Shown here: positions 23,248 to 35,496 of the stretch, one piece after another | Position numbering within the stretch: the stretch's first letter is position 1 | Layout of the letters: every line of letters starts with the position of its first letter | Assembly: GCA_023935145.1 (NCBI GenBank) | Contig: CM043698.1 | Coordinates: forward strand, 144,254,001-144,318,000 | Length of the DNA stretch: 64,000 nucleotides | From: Bretschneidera sinensis | Lineage: Eukaryota > Streptophyta > Magnoliopsida > Brassicales > Akaniaceae | Reading direction: 5' to 3' | The notes under the pieces: model-generated | The model's database searches: none | Seen by the model: only the letters and a program-made list of their open reading frames with translations | What the model was told of the DNA's origin: nothing | Translations under genes and position numbers: made by a program

Positions 23248-23541
23248 AAAGTAAATTATATTTAACCACATGTGGTTTGGCCTAAACTACACATAAAGAT
23301 TCATAATTTCAAAATATACAGATATCACCTGGATAAGCATATTCCATAAGAAAATCTGTATTTTTATTTCGAAAAATGCATATTCCATGAAAGTATCTGT
23401 ATTTTAAAGCACATCTGATGGAGTATTTGTATATTTTGAATCGAAAAATGCTTATTCTAATGGGTATTTATATATTTTGAAATTACAAATCTTTATGTAC
23501 AGGTTACCAAATTATAAGTTACTAAATGTAATTTACTCTTT
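23248..23541. mobile_element. Foldback MITE, copy 2
   Basis: The left arm AGTAAATTATATTTAACCAC and the complement of the right arm GAGTAAATTACATTTAGTAA form the termini, with ACATAAAGATT(C/T) and AATTTCAAAATATA shared further in. Internal order and size match 21391-21683. Confidence 0.7.
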
Positions 23542-24479
23542 TTCTTATTACTAATTAATATAAAATTGATTTAATTTTTTATTTATAAATCACTTATCAT
23601 ATATTTAATTGCGGGATATAGAATGATTAGCAGAAGTACCAAAGTAGCTCGCCAGGTTAATCTTTTTGCTCTCCAATGACCTGTCATCGCATCAGCTATA
23701 GCCATTAGGCCATTACCGTTGATAATTAAACTAAAGGACCACTAGCTAAATCAAAATTAATTAGAATTTTCTGCAAATTAAGTATTGGACAGTACTGCCC
23801 AGGAGTTTGATTACAAATTTGCATGTTATAGCACTCTCACAATTTGAAAAGTTCTTCACTTACTCTCAATTTTATTCGAGTAATTTAAACCCTTCGATTA
23901 ATTTTTTTAATAAAATTTAAACACGTGAGGGGTATGTGTTTCATTTAAACTTTAAAACTCATCATAGAGAATGATTGAATGGAAAAAAAAAGTAAATAAA
24001 TACTTAAAATTAAACTAAATGATATTATTGTTCTTATATAATAAATTGATCTAGAACAAAAAAAAAGATCTCAGTAAAGTTAACGGCTATTTGGATAGTC
24101 AATATTAGAGAAGAAATGTTTAATTCATAAGAAAAACACAACTGGTTCGCTATACTAATAAATACAATTACTCTTATCATTAGCTTTACCATATAAAAGT
24201 TCTTTCTATTTTTTTTTTTAGATCAGTTTGTTATAAAATAACAATAAATTATTTTTTTTTACTTATTTTTCAATCAATTACTGATTAAGATGATTTTAAG
24301 GTTTAAATGAGACACATGCCACTCATATATTTAATCTTGTAGAACAATTAGTTTGAGGGCATTTATTACATTTAATTTTCAATTAATGGTTTAATTGCTT
24401 CAAATAAAAGTAAAAGTAAAAAATACACCTGACCTTTCAATTGATGGTAATATTTACCTTTAAGCCTTCATTTTAAGAT
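23542..24479. other. Intergenic DNA, nothing recognised
   Basis: AT-rich; no open frame above background and no repeat assigned. Confidence 0.5.
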
Positions 24480-24965
24480 AAAGAATCATAAGGATGGTGA
24501 GCCAATATCAAATCTGATATCATTTATAATTTCATTAATTCATTACCTAAAAAATATAATCTCAAATTACTTTTCAAATTATTAAATTTTATATATAAAT
24601 GAAGATTTTTTTCAATACTATCCATATGTGGGATTTAGATCACTTCAAAAGCATGCCATATGGCAAAATAAAGCATGGGCATAAGGTTTCCTTTCTAATC
24701 ATGAATGTATCAATTCAGTGCCCAATTTCGCTAAAATTCCCAATTCTTAATTAAAGATAGTGGAGGCTTTGTGCATTACATGTGCTTAAGATGGATGCAT
24801 GCTAATTAAGAAAACCTTGGCCAAAACTTTGTACAACTTCCATTTTAGACCAATTTGATCATACTCTATGAACTTGGAGTAAATAAGTGACCCCTACTTA
24901 TGGTTTATTTGGGTACAAATTTGGTGTAAGTCACATGTACAATCTTGATAATTACATTTATGTTA
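24480..24965 (+). repeat. Diverged copy of the 33-34 kb repeat
   Basis: Shares long stretches with 32750-33070 and 34150-34790, for example AAGAAAACCTTGGCC, ACTTCCATTTTAGACCAA and CCTACTTATGGTTTATTTGG. It lacks the 50 bp tandem array seen at 34376. A third, older copy of that sequence. Confidence 0.75.
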
Positions 24966-25250
24966 GCCTATGACTGAAAAAAAAAAAAAAAAAATCTTAG
25001 AGCAATGGTTACCTTGAAATATAGTTTCAGATTTCAACTATTGAAATAGTTTTTAAACAGCTTTTAATCAAACAGATATGGAACTAAATCTATTTTAACA
25101 TTTAATATGACAGTTGTTTGACACATTTAGTTTTTTTAGAAACTGTCTTTCAACTTTTGATTATTTTTTTCAAAATCCCCTATTTAGGAGTATTTTACTT
25201 ATGTTCCATAATATAACTGAATTGTAAATAAACAATTTTGCATTAATGTT

Positions 25251-26522
25251 GCATTTGGTAACATAGAATTGAGATTTGGAATTAAAATTGAGATGAAATC
25301 ATATTATCTTTTTCAATCATTTTTATGTTAAAAAAAGTATTATTACACTTCAATTTCAATTTCAAACCTTAATTCTGTTGACCTGTATTTTATTTTAATA
25401 ATGACAAAACACTACTTAAATTGCACTAATAGTTTTATCTAAGTGTTTAAAGGGCAAAAACATTTAATATAGAAACAAAACGCAAGAACACAACACGTTC
25501 AAATATGAAAAGAAGACAGAAGATCTATAATAGGCTCTAAGGTAATTAAATCACATTGTAAATCTCTAATTTCAATTATCTAGCTTGAACTATGGTTCAT
25601 TTTACAAAAAGCTTTAACAAAACTAAAATATGAAAAATGTTTCTAAGCCAAAAACTGCTTTAAAACATAAAAACTGGGTTTGTGGACAACCCAGTCAACT
25701 GGATCTCTAAACCACTTAACTAGTAAAAAGGACAGTAAGTTCTCAATCGACTGGTAATAGGACCCAGTTGACTGGTAACTTCACGATCGACACTTTCCTT
25801 AAGCCTAAAAGTAAACTTTTTCACTTGACTCAGTCGATTGGTAATTCGAAAATATGACCGTTTGAGATGCAAGACTTGAGCATTTAATATTTCAAACATA
25901 CCAAATCAGTGTCTAACGACCATATAAGTCCAAGGTTATAAAAAAAAACTCCTTCAATGAGCATTTAGATATAGTAAGAGAGCATTCAATTCATCTTATA
26001 GCTCATTAATATTCTCAAAAGCCTTGAAAAATTTATTGCAAGTCATTCTTTAAGCTTGTTCTTGAAAGAGAGATAATCTTCGTTTTGTAAAGCATTCATT
26101 GCTATCTCTCTACCATTCCTTTACATTTAAATATCATTCATTGTAAAGAGAAAGAGTTTGTGTAACTCTTAGAGTGTTTAGAATTAAACACTTTGTTATA
26201 ACTTCCTTGAAAAAGAGATTGTTTGTAAGGTTTGTGCAACACTCGTGAAGTTGTTCGACGACATTTAGTGGATTACTTCAATGAGATTCCTTCAAAAGAG
26301 TAGACGTAGGATCAGAGAGATTATGATATTACCGAACCACTATAAACAGAGTTTGCATATTCTTTTTCTTAACTCCTTTATTTTCAAGCATATTATTTGT
26401 TTTGTGCCTTGCTTGATTGAACTGTTAAAAACTTGTGAGTTAATTAGCAAAAAGTTTTTAAAACCTAATTCACCCCCTCTTGAGTTTGTACCTCGGTTTA
26501 CAAATTCCATACAACTAAACAT
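25251..26522. mobile_element. MITE interrupted by a solo LTR
   Basis: The left part (25251-25375) starts CATTTGGTAACATAGAATTG and the short right part (26503-26522, with 5 bp duplicated) has the complement TAGTTGTATGGAATT. With the LTR and one target copy removed, GAATTGAGATTTGGAATT at the left pairs with the complement of TTCAAACCTTAATTC and CCATACAACTA at the right. So a foldback MITE existed first and the solo LTR landed near its right end. Confidence 0.65.
25376..26502 (+). mobile_element. Solo LTR, Ty1/copia SIRE/Maximus-like
   Basis: 1,127 bp, starting TGTTGACCTG and ending GGTTTACA, with a perfect 5 bp target duplication AATTC at 25371-25375 and 26503-26507. The end segment CTAATTCACCCCCTCTTGAG is the usual 3' part of SIRE/Maximus-type LTRs. 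No primer site or internal region follows, so the internal part was lost by LTR-LTR recombination. The open frame at 26281-26529 lies in this LTR and is not a gene. Confidence 0.85.
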
Positions 26523-26825
26523 GGTGTAAATGGCATATGTTATAAAATCAATTCAAGGTAATTTTGGTTTTGGTTTTGATGTAAACGAAGACATAAGAAA
26601 GTGTTTTAGCTTAACAAAGTGCTTTTAGAGCAATTAGCTTAAGGGTTATTATCTCAAATCTAAATATTTATCTCAAGTTTAATTATTTAGATGTCTTGAA
26701 GTCTTAAAATTATGTTAGAATACCAGGCTTATGAAAGTTGTGCAGGTGGAATCTCTCCGGTGATTTCAGTTGGCTTTCCGTTGAATGCATTTTCAATTTT
26801 GGAGGAGGAGGGTAGTGGCTTAGAG

Positions 26826-27528
26826 GTTAATTAAGATGAACATTCTAATGATAGTGGTGTCTCTTTAGTTGGTAGAACAAGGCATAAGCGTCGTGGGGAC
26901 AAAGTTAAAACTAATGCTCGTTCCTTTGATGCCAAATCGTTGTCCATGAGAAAGAAGAAAAAATTGGAATGGTTCTCTAAAAAAGGGTTATTAGAGAATG
27001 GTATTAGTTTCAATGGCCATAGCTATGTTTTCAGAGACGAAGGTGTTGGGCGAGGTGTTTTGCCAAAAATGAAACAAGGCGTAAGTCCAGAGACATTGGG
27101 GCGACAACTATTCTCCTGCACCAGCCCGTTAACGCTAAATACCCATGGCTGAAGACATCATGCTGTTAGGACTTGGTCTCAATCTTCCTAAGGACTCTAT
27201 CTCCCTTAGAGCTTGGCCTTCGATGCGCCCCAATCCACAATCAACATCACACCCACTAACTTTCCATTTGGTGAGCATGCAAAATGCATATCCTTGGTCT
27301 TTTTTCTCCAAGGAACATCATGCTTGACCTCATGCTCTCCCTCCCATGGGACAACACTGCACCCGAACAGCTGATCTTACTCTTGAGTAGCCTTCGTCAT
27401 TTCCCACCGTAGTGCACTTCACAAACCTTTAGCTCCATGCTTTTGGTCTTGTCAATACTAGCTTGCGTCCTAGTACACCGACGAGTCTTCATCATCAATG
27501 CATGTGCCATCATCATCACTAACCACAG
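26826..27528. repeat. Unrecognised direct duplication, unit 1
   Basis: About 703 bp, noticeably richer in GC than its surroundings. It begins AGGTTAATTAAGATGAACAT and ends CATCACTAACCACAG. One frame reads SMRKKKKLEWFSKKGLLENG; other parts are open on the minus strand. Neither strand gave a recognisable family. The mixed frames suggest decayed coding DNA, perhaps from a retroelement or a captured gene, but nothing firmer can be said. Confidence 0.6.
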
Positions 27529-28212
27529 AGGTTAATTCAGATGAATATTCTAATGATAGTGGTGTCTCTTTAGTTAGTAGAACAAGGCATAAGCGTCATG
27601 GGGACAAAGTTCAAACTAATGCTCATTCCTTTGATGCCAAATTGTTGTCCATGAGAAAGAAGAAAAAATGGGAATGGTTCTCTAAAAAAGGGGTATTAGA
27701 GAATGGTATTAGTTTTGATGGCCATAGCAATGTTTTCAGAGGCGAAGGTGTTGGGCGAGGTATTTTGCCACAATGAAACAAGATGTAAGTTCAAAGACGT
27801 TGAAGTGACAACTATTCTCCTGCACTAGCCCGCTGATGCTAAATCTAACCATGGCTGAAGACACCATGTTGTTAGGACTTGGTATCATTCCTCCTAAGGA
27901 CTCTCGCTCCGTTGGATATTGGCCTTCAATGCACCCCAATCCATAACCAACATTACACCCACTAACTTGCCATTTGGTGAGCATGCAAACTGCATATCCT
28001 TGGTCTTCTTTCTCCAAGGAACATCATGCTTGACCTCGTGCTTTCCCTCTTATGGGACAACACTGCACCCGAACAGCTGATCTTACTCTTGAGTAGCCTT
28101 CGTCATTTCCCATCGTAGTGCACTTCACAAACCTTTAGCTCCATGCTAGCTCGCGTCCTAGTCCACCAACGAGTCTTCATCATCAATGCATGCGCCATCA
28201 TCATCACTAACC
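27529..28212. repeat. Unrecognised direct duplication, unit 2
   Basis: A tandem copy of 26826-27528, beginning AGGTTAATTCAGATGAATAT. It keeps the SMRKKKKWEWFSKKGVLENG frame but has its own substitutions and a small deletion near 28145. Sequence of similar composition (28213-28725) continues beyond the repeat without being duplicated, with a VMMMAHALMMKTRWWTRTR-type minus frame that is not recognised. Confidence 0.6.
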
Positions 28213-29660
28213 ACATCCTCATAGTGTGGTGAATTGAGCTATTCATAGTTCCAACTACCAAATGATCTCCATACATTCCCTTAAAATCGGTCATTCCATC
28301 GTCGAGTGTTCACCATCGCATATGAAACATCTTGGCCAATGCAACACCATGTGCCTTGACCTCTCATGCATACCATCTTGCATGGTTTACACACTAACCA
28401 TATTAAAACCCACAACTTTACAAACTTCTTACATGATGATCGTGACTTGTACCCCTAGCTCGTGCTTCACGAACAACTCCCCTTGAGTCTCGACTTATCA
28501 AGCTCGACTTAGGCGACCTAAACTTTCGGTTTGTGCACCACTCGTTGGCACTTGCGACAAGAAAGGGTTATTCTCTTGCACTCTCGAACCTACAATGTCA
28601 CGCACACGTCATCTTCTCCTTGGTTCGAAGTTTTCCAACTAGAGAATATGCACAAGACACCTAATAATATGTCTGTTGTTAGTGTGTCTGTGACACATGG
28701 CACGTCACCATCACTGACTCTATAATGACATGAAATGAACGTTATAAGATTTTTGGAATTACTAATCATTTTTTTTTGCTTATTTCTTTCAATGGGGAAA
28801 AAATGTGTGTAAGGGGAGAATGGGGACCGAAAGTTTCAGAAGTGGTAAATAATTTCATACATTAAAATTATTGGTGAAAATTGCATCTCACTAATTTTAA
28901 ACTAATTTAGGTTTCTAATATGGGTACGTTCGTTATGCGAGAAATCGATATGGAAGTTATAAATTCTTAAGAATTGACAAAACTTTTGTTGTTCATTTGA
29001 TAAAAGTCATGAGAATTATAATTTCTTTAGAAATCACAATTCACATAAAATATGATAACTCTAACTTCCACCAAATAAGTGACAAATGCTAATTTTCACT
29101 TTGTCATTATAACAAAAATTACACATATCAAATTAAAATTGTGTTCTTAATATTAAAAATCTTATTTTAAAATTAATTTTAAAGCTAATATTTTTTTTAG
29201 AAGAATGTTTGTTGTAGCTTAAAAAGATTTTTGGTCATTTCAATAAATAATTTTTATTCTAAGTTTCACATTAGAATAATAAGTTAATTAATGCAAAATG
29301 GCAATGTTACGTCAATCCAAATTAATAAAAATAGGAATTATATTATTGAAATCAAACTTGTTTTAAAAAAAAGGTTTCAGAGTTTCTATATTAGATATTT
29401 CAAATTCTAAATATATGCGAACGGTAAAAAAGTTAATTCTCAAGAAATCTAATTCTTAAGAGTTCAAAATTTTGAGAATCAATGATTCACAAAAAAAAAA
29501 AAAAAACAAAAAAAAAACAAGTTATTTGTTATTTGTATATGAGTTATTTGTCTGATTTAGGTTTCTAATATACAAATCAGATTCATATCTATTTATACAT
29601 TGGTTTAGTGTGTTTCTATTTTTTTTAAAATTTCCACTTCTTATGTTAAGTTATTTGTCT
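28213..29660. other. Unassigned DNA
   Basis: The first 0.5 kb continues the relatively GC-rich unknown sequence; the rest is AT-rich. GTTCGTTATGCGAG near 28929 and ATATGCGAACGG near 29414 could be old inverted ends of a MITE but pair poorly. Confidence 0.4.
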
Positions 29661-30070
29661 GATTATATTATATGATTGATTATGATGAAAAGTTGCATTT
29701 TTACGGGCTCATCAGCTAAAAGTATTAACTTTTGGGATTATTAATTCATTGTATTTTCAATATAAGATGTGAATCATCGTAAACTTTCCCGATAGAACCT
29801 ATTGTATACGCACGAGGAATGAATACAAAATCACATTTTACATAAATCACACGAAACAAACCAATTGTTTTGCGCAGTTGAGTGCTCAATTACCACGATT
29901 AATTTGTAACTAGCTTAAATATCACACATCTACGTAGTAGTACGTAGTGGGCCAAGGTTAACTTTGATATCATTTGTAATTTTAGGAGCTCATTACATAA
30001 TAATATTAACTCAAGTTATTTTTAGTATCATTAGATCTTAAATATAAATCATGATATTTTTCATTGTACT

Positions 30071-30390
30071 TGTTAAAGTATAAAAGAATAATTAGGTTTT
30101 TCTATCAGTTTAAGTTTTTGAGACAATTGGTAACTCAATTATTTCTTAATATAGTATCAAAGCTTCGGGTCTTGGATCATATCGTGGGGATGCCCATTTT
30201 CATTTAATTTTTCACCGTATTCTCTCCCCTTTTAGATATTTGGGTTTTTTACGTTTGTGTTTCATGTACAAAGTCTTTAATCCTTCAATTGGCTTACACA
30301 AGAAATGACATGTTAAAGTATAAAGAAATAATTAGGTCTTTACCCTTCAATTTAAGTTTGGGGACAAATGATTACTCATCTATTTTTTTT
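30071..30390 (+). mobile_element. TRIM-like element, copy A
   Basis: Two short direct repeats starting TGTTAAAGTATAAA at 30071 and 30311, each about 80 bp, flank about 160 bp. The first is followed by TAGTATCAAAGC, a two-mismatch version of the TGGTATCAGAGC primer site that copy B keeps intact at 33624-33635. Too small to code; the layout fits a terminal-repeat retrotransposon in miniature. Confidence 0.65.
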
Positions 30391-30396
30391 AACAGT

Positions 30397-32461
30397 TGTA
30401 ATACCTGTATTTGTAAAATAAAGGTAAAGAAATAATTTAATAAATAAGGTATAGAGTTCAAATATTTTATGTATAAAAAAAATAAAAAATAAAAAAATTC
30501 CAGAGTGTTCAAAGAACGGCAAAAAAAAAGAAAATAATAATAAATAAATAAAAAGTTAAAATAAAATATATTAATAATAAAATAAATAAAAAAATCTGGG
30601 ACATGAACATCCCAGAAAAAAAGAAGAAAGAAAATGGAAGAAGAAAAAAAAAATTACACGTGCATGGCAGTAGGTGGCAGCACCTGCTGCCCAATTTTAT
30701 ACCAAAATTACATGTGTAAAAGTTGTCCTCCGGTTAAACAAAAACGTGGAAGACTTTGGGTGGGGGGAGCTGTAGATTTCTTTAAAAAAAAAGGTAACTT
30801 TGGTTTGTATATATATTGCAATTGTTAAAAAAAAGTTTTAACCGATTTTATTTGTTTTTCTTTCAAATTTTTTATTTTCTTTAAATATTTGGGGACTCAA
30901 AGAAAAGTTAAAAGAGTAAATTTTTGATAGTATTTTCTGCGGAATTGCATAGAGAATCAGGAAAAACTCTTCGAAAAACAAAAGGTAATAACATAGTATT
31001 TTTTTTTAATTTCTGACATTTATAAAATTCTCAGAAAGTCAAAGTAAGAATTTTCAAAGTGTGTGCTTTATGAAGAAATAAAGAAATAATTATAAATTAA
31101 ATACAAATATTATGTCAAGTGTTGACAGTCAATAATCGGGGGAAGTTTCAAATAAGAACGAGAAAGGTAAGGAGGTGATTCATGGGTAGCTTTAAGTGCT
31201 ACGTGGTGAGTTAGATTTGCTTTAAGTAGTTAAAAAAAATCAAATATCTAGTGATAATATTAAATTTAATTAGTAGCGTATGCTTTAGTGGTAGATAAAT
31301 ATTTAGTTAATAGGTATGATATAAATATTGGTCACATAGAAAATTATTATGTAAAAAAAAATATTATTAGAATAATAAGTTAATTTAATAGTAAAAGGGA
31401 TAAATAAAATTCGGTACGAGTCTGGGTAAATAAATTTATATGATATATGAGGAGAAGAAATTAGTGAAATAATAAGCTGATTTAATAATAAAATAGATAA
31501 GTAAAATTATTGATGAGTTATGTTTAATTAGTAGATGTGATATATGAGGAGAGAAATTTTGAGGAATTTATTTCAATGATAAATTGAAAATGATCATGGT
31601 AGTTAATTCAAATATTTTTGTTTACACGTTATTGTTATATTACTGTTCATAGGCATATTTCATATCGTTGATCATATGCATATGCATTAAATAAGATAAC
31701 CGAAAGAACCGAGAAAGGGCCGGTCTAATGGAACAACCGTGACAGCCGGTATACACTGGAGATAAATTCCGTGACAGCCGTGATAAGCTGTAAAGAACCG
31801 GGAAGGGGCTAGTCTAAGATAATAATAACCTGTCGACAAGTGGGAAGACGTTCCCATCATAATCATTTATGCATTGCATCTGTTTTAATTATTGCTTCCA
31901 TTATTGAAATGATGAGATGTGGTGTATTTATTGTGAATATAATTAGAGATGAATGAGTCTCCCAGTGAGAGACAGTTACAGTGAGAAAAAGAGAAAAAGG
32001 CATAGAAATATGATCATATGAGAATTATATAAATATTAGACTTTTTGCTATTATCCAGTTATAGAAGAAATAAATGATTAAATATTAAAGGACTGTTTAA
32101 GAAATTGGAATATTTTTAGTAAATTTAATTCACTGAGCTTGTGAAGCTCACCCCTCATTGTACAATGATTTCAGGTAGCAGACAGGACTAGTAGTATGGT
32201 GGGTTGAAAGTCAAACGAAATCATTTGCTGTAAGCCATGTACGTGTCAATATCCTCAAACAAATGAGCAAATGAAAAACAAAAATTTGTTTGTAAATATT
32301 CATGCATGTTAAGTTGTATATTATGTTTAAATTATATCAGATTGATGTAAAATTCTTGTTAGTTTTATTTTGCTTTATTGTTGCATATATGTATCGTGTT
32401 GGGATTTTCAAAATGTGATAACACCGTCTCGGGGTTGGCCAACCCAGGATGGGTTGTTACA
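30397..32461 (+). mobile_element. Solo LTR, Ty3/gypsy Tekay-like
   Basis: 2,065 bp, starting TGTAATACCTG and ending GGTTGTTACA, bordered by ACAGT (30392-30396) and ATAGT (32462-32466), a target duplication with one difference. The duplicate locus shows the empty site ATAGT at 33864-33868. Near the 3' end GAGCTTGTGAAGCTCACCCC followed by TTTCAGGTAGCAGACAGG is typical of Del/Tekay LTRs. No internal region is left. Open frames at 30509-30828 are inside it and lack any known product. Confidence 0.85.
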
Positions 32462-33542
32462 ATAGTACTATCAATGTGAGATGTAAATCATTATGAAAAC
32501 ATATATAGCAAAATAAAGCATGACTGTCAATGAAGTTTTGTCCTAATGGTCAAGATTGAAATTTTGGGACTACAAGGTTTCAAGTTTGATTCCCACAATA
32601 TGCAGGTTATTTGTCTGACTTATATGTCGGTTATTTTTTCAACTTTAAATAAATTTTAATAATATTATGACATTTTGTAATAGAATAGTACTACTTTATA
32701 TTGTAATCAAATTATCGATATATTATTTATACATAGCTTCACTTCAATTTTAATTTTAAAATTTTTTTTACCACGAGGGTTCCTTTTCTTGTCATGAATG
32801 CGTTATGCATCGATTCGGTGCCCAATTTGCTTAAAATTTTTAGTTAAAGATAGTGGGAACTTTGTGCATTACCTGTAGGTTTAACATGGCATGCATTCTA
32901 AATAAGAAAACCTTGGCCACAACTTTGTACAGCTTCCATTTTAGACCAACTTTATCATACTCTATGATCTTGAAGTAAATGATTTAGCCCTACTTATGGT
33001 TTATTTGGGAACAAATTTGGTGCAGGTCACATCTAGAATCTTGCTAATTACATTTATGTTAGCCAGACGCAACTAGACATTTTTAGGGCAATGACTATTT
33101 TGTTAATATTGTTTATTATAATATTAATCTATGATTATATTATATGATTGATTATGATGAAAAGTTGCATTTTTACGGGCTCATCAGCTAAAAGTATTAA
33201 CTTTTGGGATTATTAATTTATTGTATTTTCAATATAAGATTTGAATTATCCTAAACTTTCTCGATAGAACCTATTGTATACGCACGAGAAATGAGTACAA
33301 AACACATTTTACATAAATTACTCGAAACAAACCAATGGTTTTTGTGCAGTTGAGTGCTCAGTTACCATGATTAATTTGTGACTAGCTTAAATATCACGCA
33401 TGTACATAGTAATACGTAGTGGGCCAAGGTTAACTTTGATATCATTTATAATTTCAGGAGCCCATTACATAATAATATTAACTTAAGTTATTTTTAGTAT
33501 CATTAGATCTTACATATAAATCATGATATTTTTCATTGTACT

Positions 33543-33860
33543 TATTAAAGTATAAATGAATAATTGGGTTTTTCTATCAGTTTAAGTTTTTGGGACAATT
33601 GATAACTCAATTATTTCTTAATATGGTATCAGAGCTTCGGGTCTTGGATCATATCGTGGGGATGCCCATTTTCATTTAATTTTTCACCATATTCTCTCCC
33701 TTTTTAGATATTTGGGTTTTTTTACATGTGTTTCATGTACAAAGTCTTTAATTCTTCAATTGGCTTACACAAGAAATGACATGTTAAAGTATAAAGAAAT
33801 AATTGAGTCTTTACCCATCAATTTAAGTTTTGAGGACAAATGATTACTCATCTATTTTTT
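33543..33860 (+). mobile_element. TRIM-like element, copy B
   Basis: Terminal repeats at about 33543 and 33782 (TATTAAAG and TGTTAAAG starts) with TGGTATCAGAGC at 33624-33635, an exact complement of the initiator tRNA-Met end, directly after the first repeat. Confidence 0.7.
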
Positions 33861-34375
33861 TTAATAGTACTATCAATGTGAGATGTAAATCATTATGGAA
33901 ACATATATAGCAAAATAAAGCATGACTGTCAATGAAGTTTTGTCCTAATGGTCAAGATTGAAATTTTGGAACTACAAGGTTTTAAGTTTGATTCTCACAA
34001 TATGCAAATTATTTGTCTGACTTATATATCGATTATTTTTTTCAATTTTCAGTAAATTGTAATAATATTGTGACTTTTTGTAATGAAATAACACAACTTT
34101 ATATTGTAATCAAATAATCGCTATATTATTTATACATAGCATCACTTCAATTTTAATTAAAAAAAAATTGGTCATGAGGGTTCCTTTTCTTGTCATGAAT
34201 GCGTTATGCATCGATTCGGTGCCCAATATGCTTAAAATTTTTAGTTAAAGATAGTGGGGGCTTTGTGCATCACCTGTAGGTTTAGCATGGCATGCACTCT
34301 AATTAAGAAAACCTTGGCCGCAACTTTGTACAGCTTCCATTTTAGACCAACTTTATCATACTCTATGATCTTGAA

Positions 34376-34735
34376 GTAAATAATTTAGCCCTACTTATGG
34401 TTTATTTGGGTACAAATTTGGTGTAGTAAATAATTTAGCCCTACTTATGGTTTATTTGGGTACAAATTTGGTGTAGTAAATAATTTAGCCCTACTTATGG
34501 TTTATTTGGGTACAAATTTGGTGTAGTAAATAATTTAGCCCTACTTATGGTTTATTTGAGTACAAATTTGGTGTAAATCTTTATCATACTCTATGATCTT
34601 GAAGTAAATAACTTAGCCCTACTTATGGTTTATTTGGGTACAAATTTGGTGCAAGTCTTTATCATACTCTATGATCTTGAAGAAAATAATTTAGCCCTAC
34701 TTATGGTTTATTTGGGTACAAATTTGGTTTAAGTC
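34376..34735 (+). repeat. Minisatellite of 50 bp units plus two longer units
   Basis: Four 50 bp units start GTAAATAATTTAGCCCTACT at 34376, 34426, 34476 and 34526. Two more units of about 80 bp follow, each prefixed by CTTTATCATACTCTATGATC. The 50 bp core occurs once in 24480-24965 and once in copy A, so the array grew only in copy B. Confidence 0.92.
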
Positions 34736-34795
34736 ACATCTACAATCTTGCTAATTACATTTATGTTAGCTAGATGCAACTAGACATTTTTAGAG

Positions 34796-35496
34796 CTTAT
34801 TGTTTAGTATTTGATAAAATATTTGTTCTAATAAATATAAAAACGGGTTTTTAGTTTTTGAGTCTTTTTATGAAAAAAATTCAATACTTATGTTTCATAA
34901 TATTATTGAATTTTAAATAAATAATTTTAAATTAAATGGCATAGGTTATCATATTTTTTTTAAAATAAAAGTTGGAATGATCATCAAATCAATTTATTTT
35001 TTATTTTTTTTTGCTTTGACATAAATGAAGACACAACAAAGTGAGTAAAGTTGAAATAAAGAAGACATAAAAATTAAATAAAACCCAATAAAATAATGGA
35101 GAACTATGTAAAATAGAAATACTATTATGACTGGAAAGGTGTTCATGAAGGGGTAGTAAAATTTTCCGAGAAATACTTGTCTGGACTGGGTGCAAGCATG
35201 ATGCACTTGCATCAAGCCCATACCAACTATCCATCCAGAGAGTGACTCTGATGGACGACTGATATGATCCGGTGTAAATGCACAGTAAATACTTAATGAT
35301 CCAGGCGAATCATCCATCGAGAGAGTGACTCCGCTATAGATGGATGGTTAGCATTGACTCGGTGAATGTGCACAATACTTTCACCCGAGCCAGACAAGAA
35401 TTTCACCATTTCTCAATAAATTAAAATTGGCATGCTTTGCTTGAAACGGATTTCATTTTCAACAACTTCTGAACACAAAAATATAACTATAAATAC
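34796..35496. other. Intergenic DNA
   Basis: No gene. Two similar motifs, ATCCA(T/G)-GAGAGAGTGACTC around 35231 and 35312, with GTGTAAATGCACA and GTGAATGTGCACA after them, form a small imperfect duplication. Overlapping minus-strand frames here are not recognisable. Confidence 0.45.

Larger units (their letters stand above)
29661..33131 (+). repeat. Tandem segmental duplication, copy A
   Basis: Begins GATTATATTATATGATTGAT and parallels 33132-34795 in order: AAAGTTGCATTTTTACGGGC, AACCTATTGTATACGCACGA, a TRIM-like element, AGTACTATCAATGTGAGATG, GTTCCTTTTCTTGTCATGAA, ACTTCCATTTTAGACCAACT. It is about 2.07 kb longer than expected because of a solo LTR inserted at 30397-32461. No host gene is present. 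Confidence 0.85.
33132..34795 (+). repeat. Tandem segmental duplication, copy B
   Basis: Direct copy of 29661-33131 without the solo LTR, with scattered substitutions, and expanded at 34376-34735 by a short tandem array. Confidence 0.85.

Noticed and set aside
26281..26529. 82-codon frame as a gene
   Set aside because: It lies within the SIRE-like solo LTR and crosses its target duplication; no recognisable product.
34376..34735. Possible CRISPR-like array
   Set aside because: The units are contiguous 50 bp tandem copies without unique spacers, in plant DNA.
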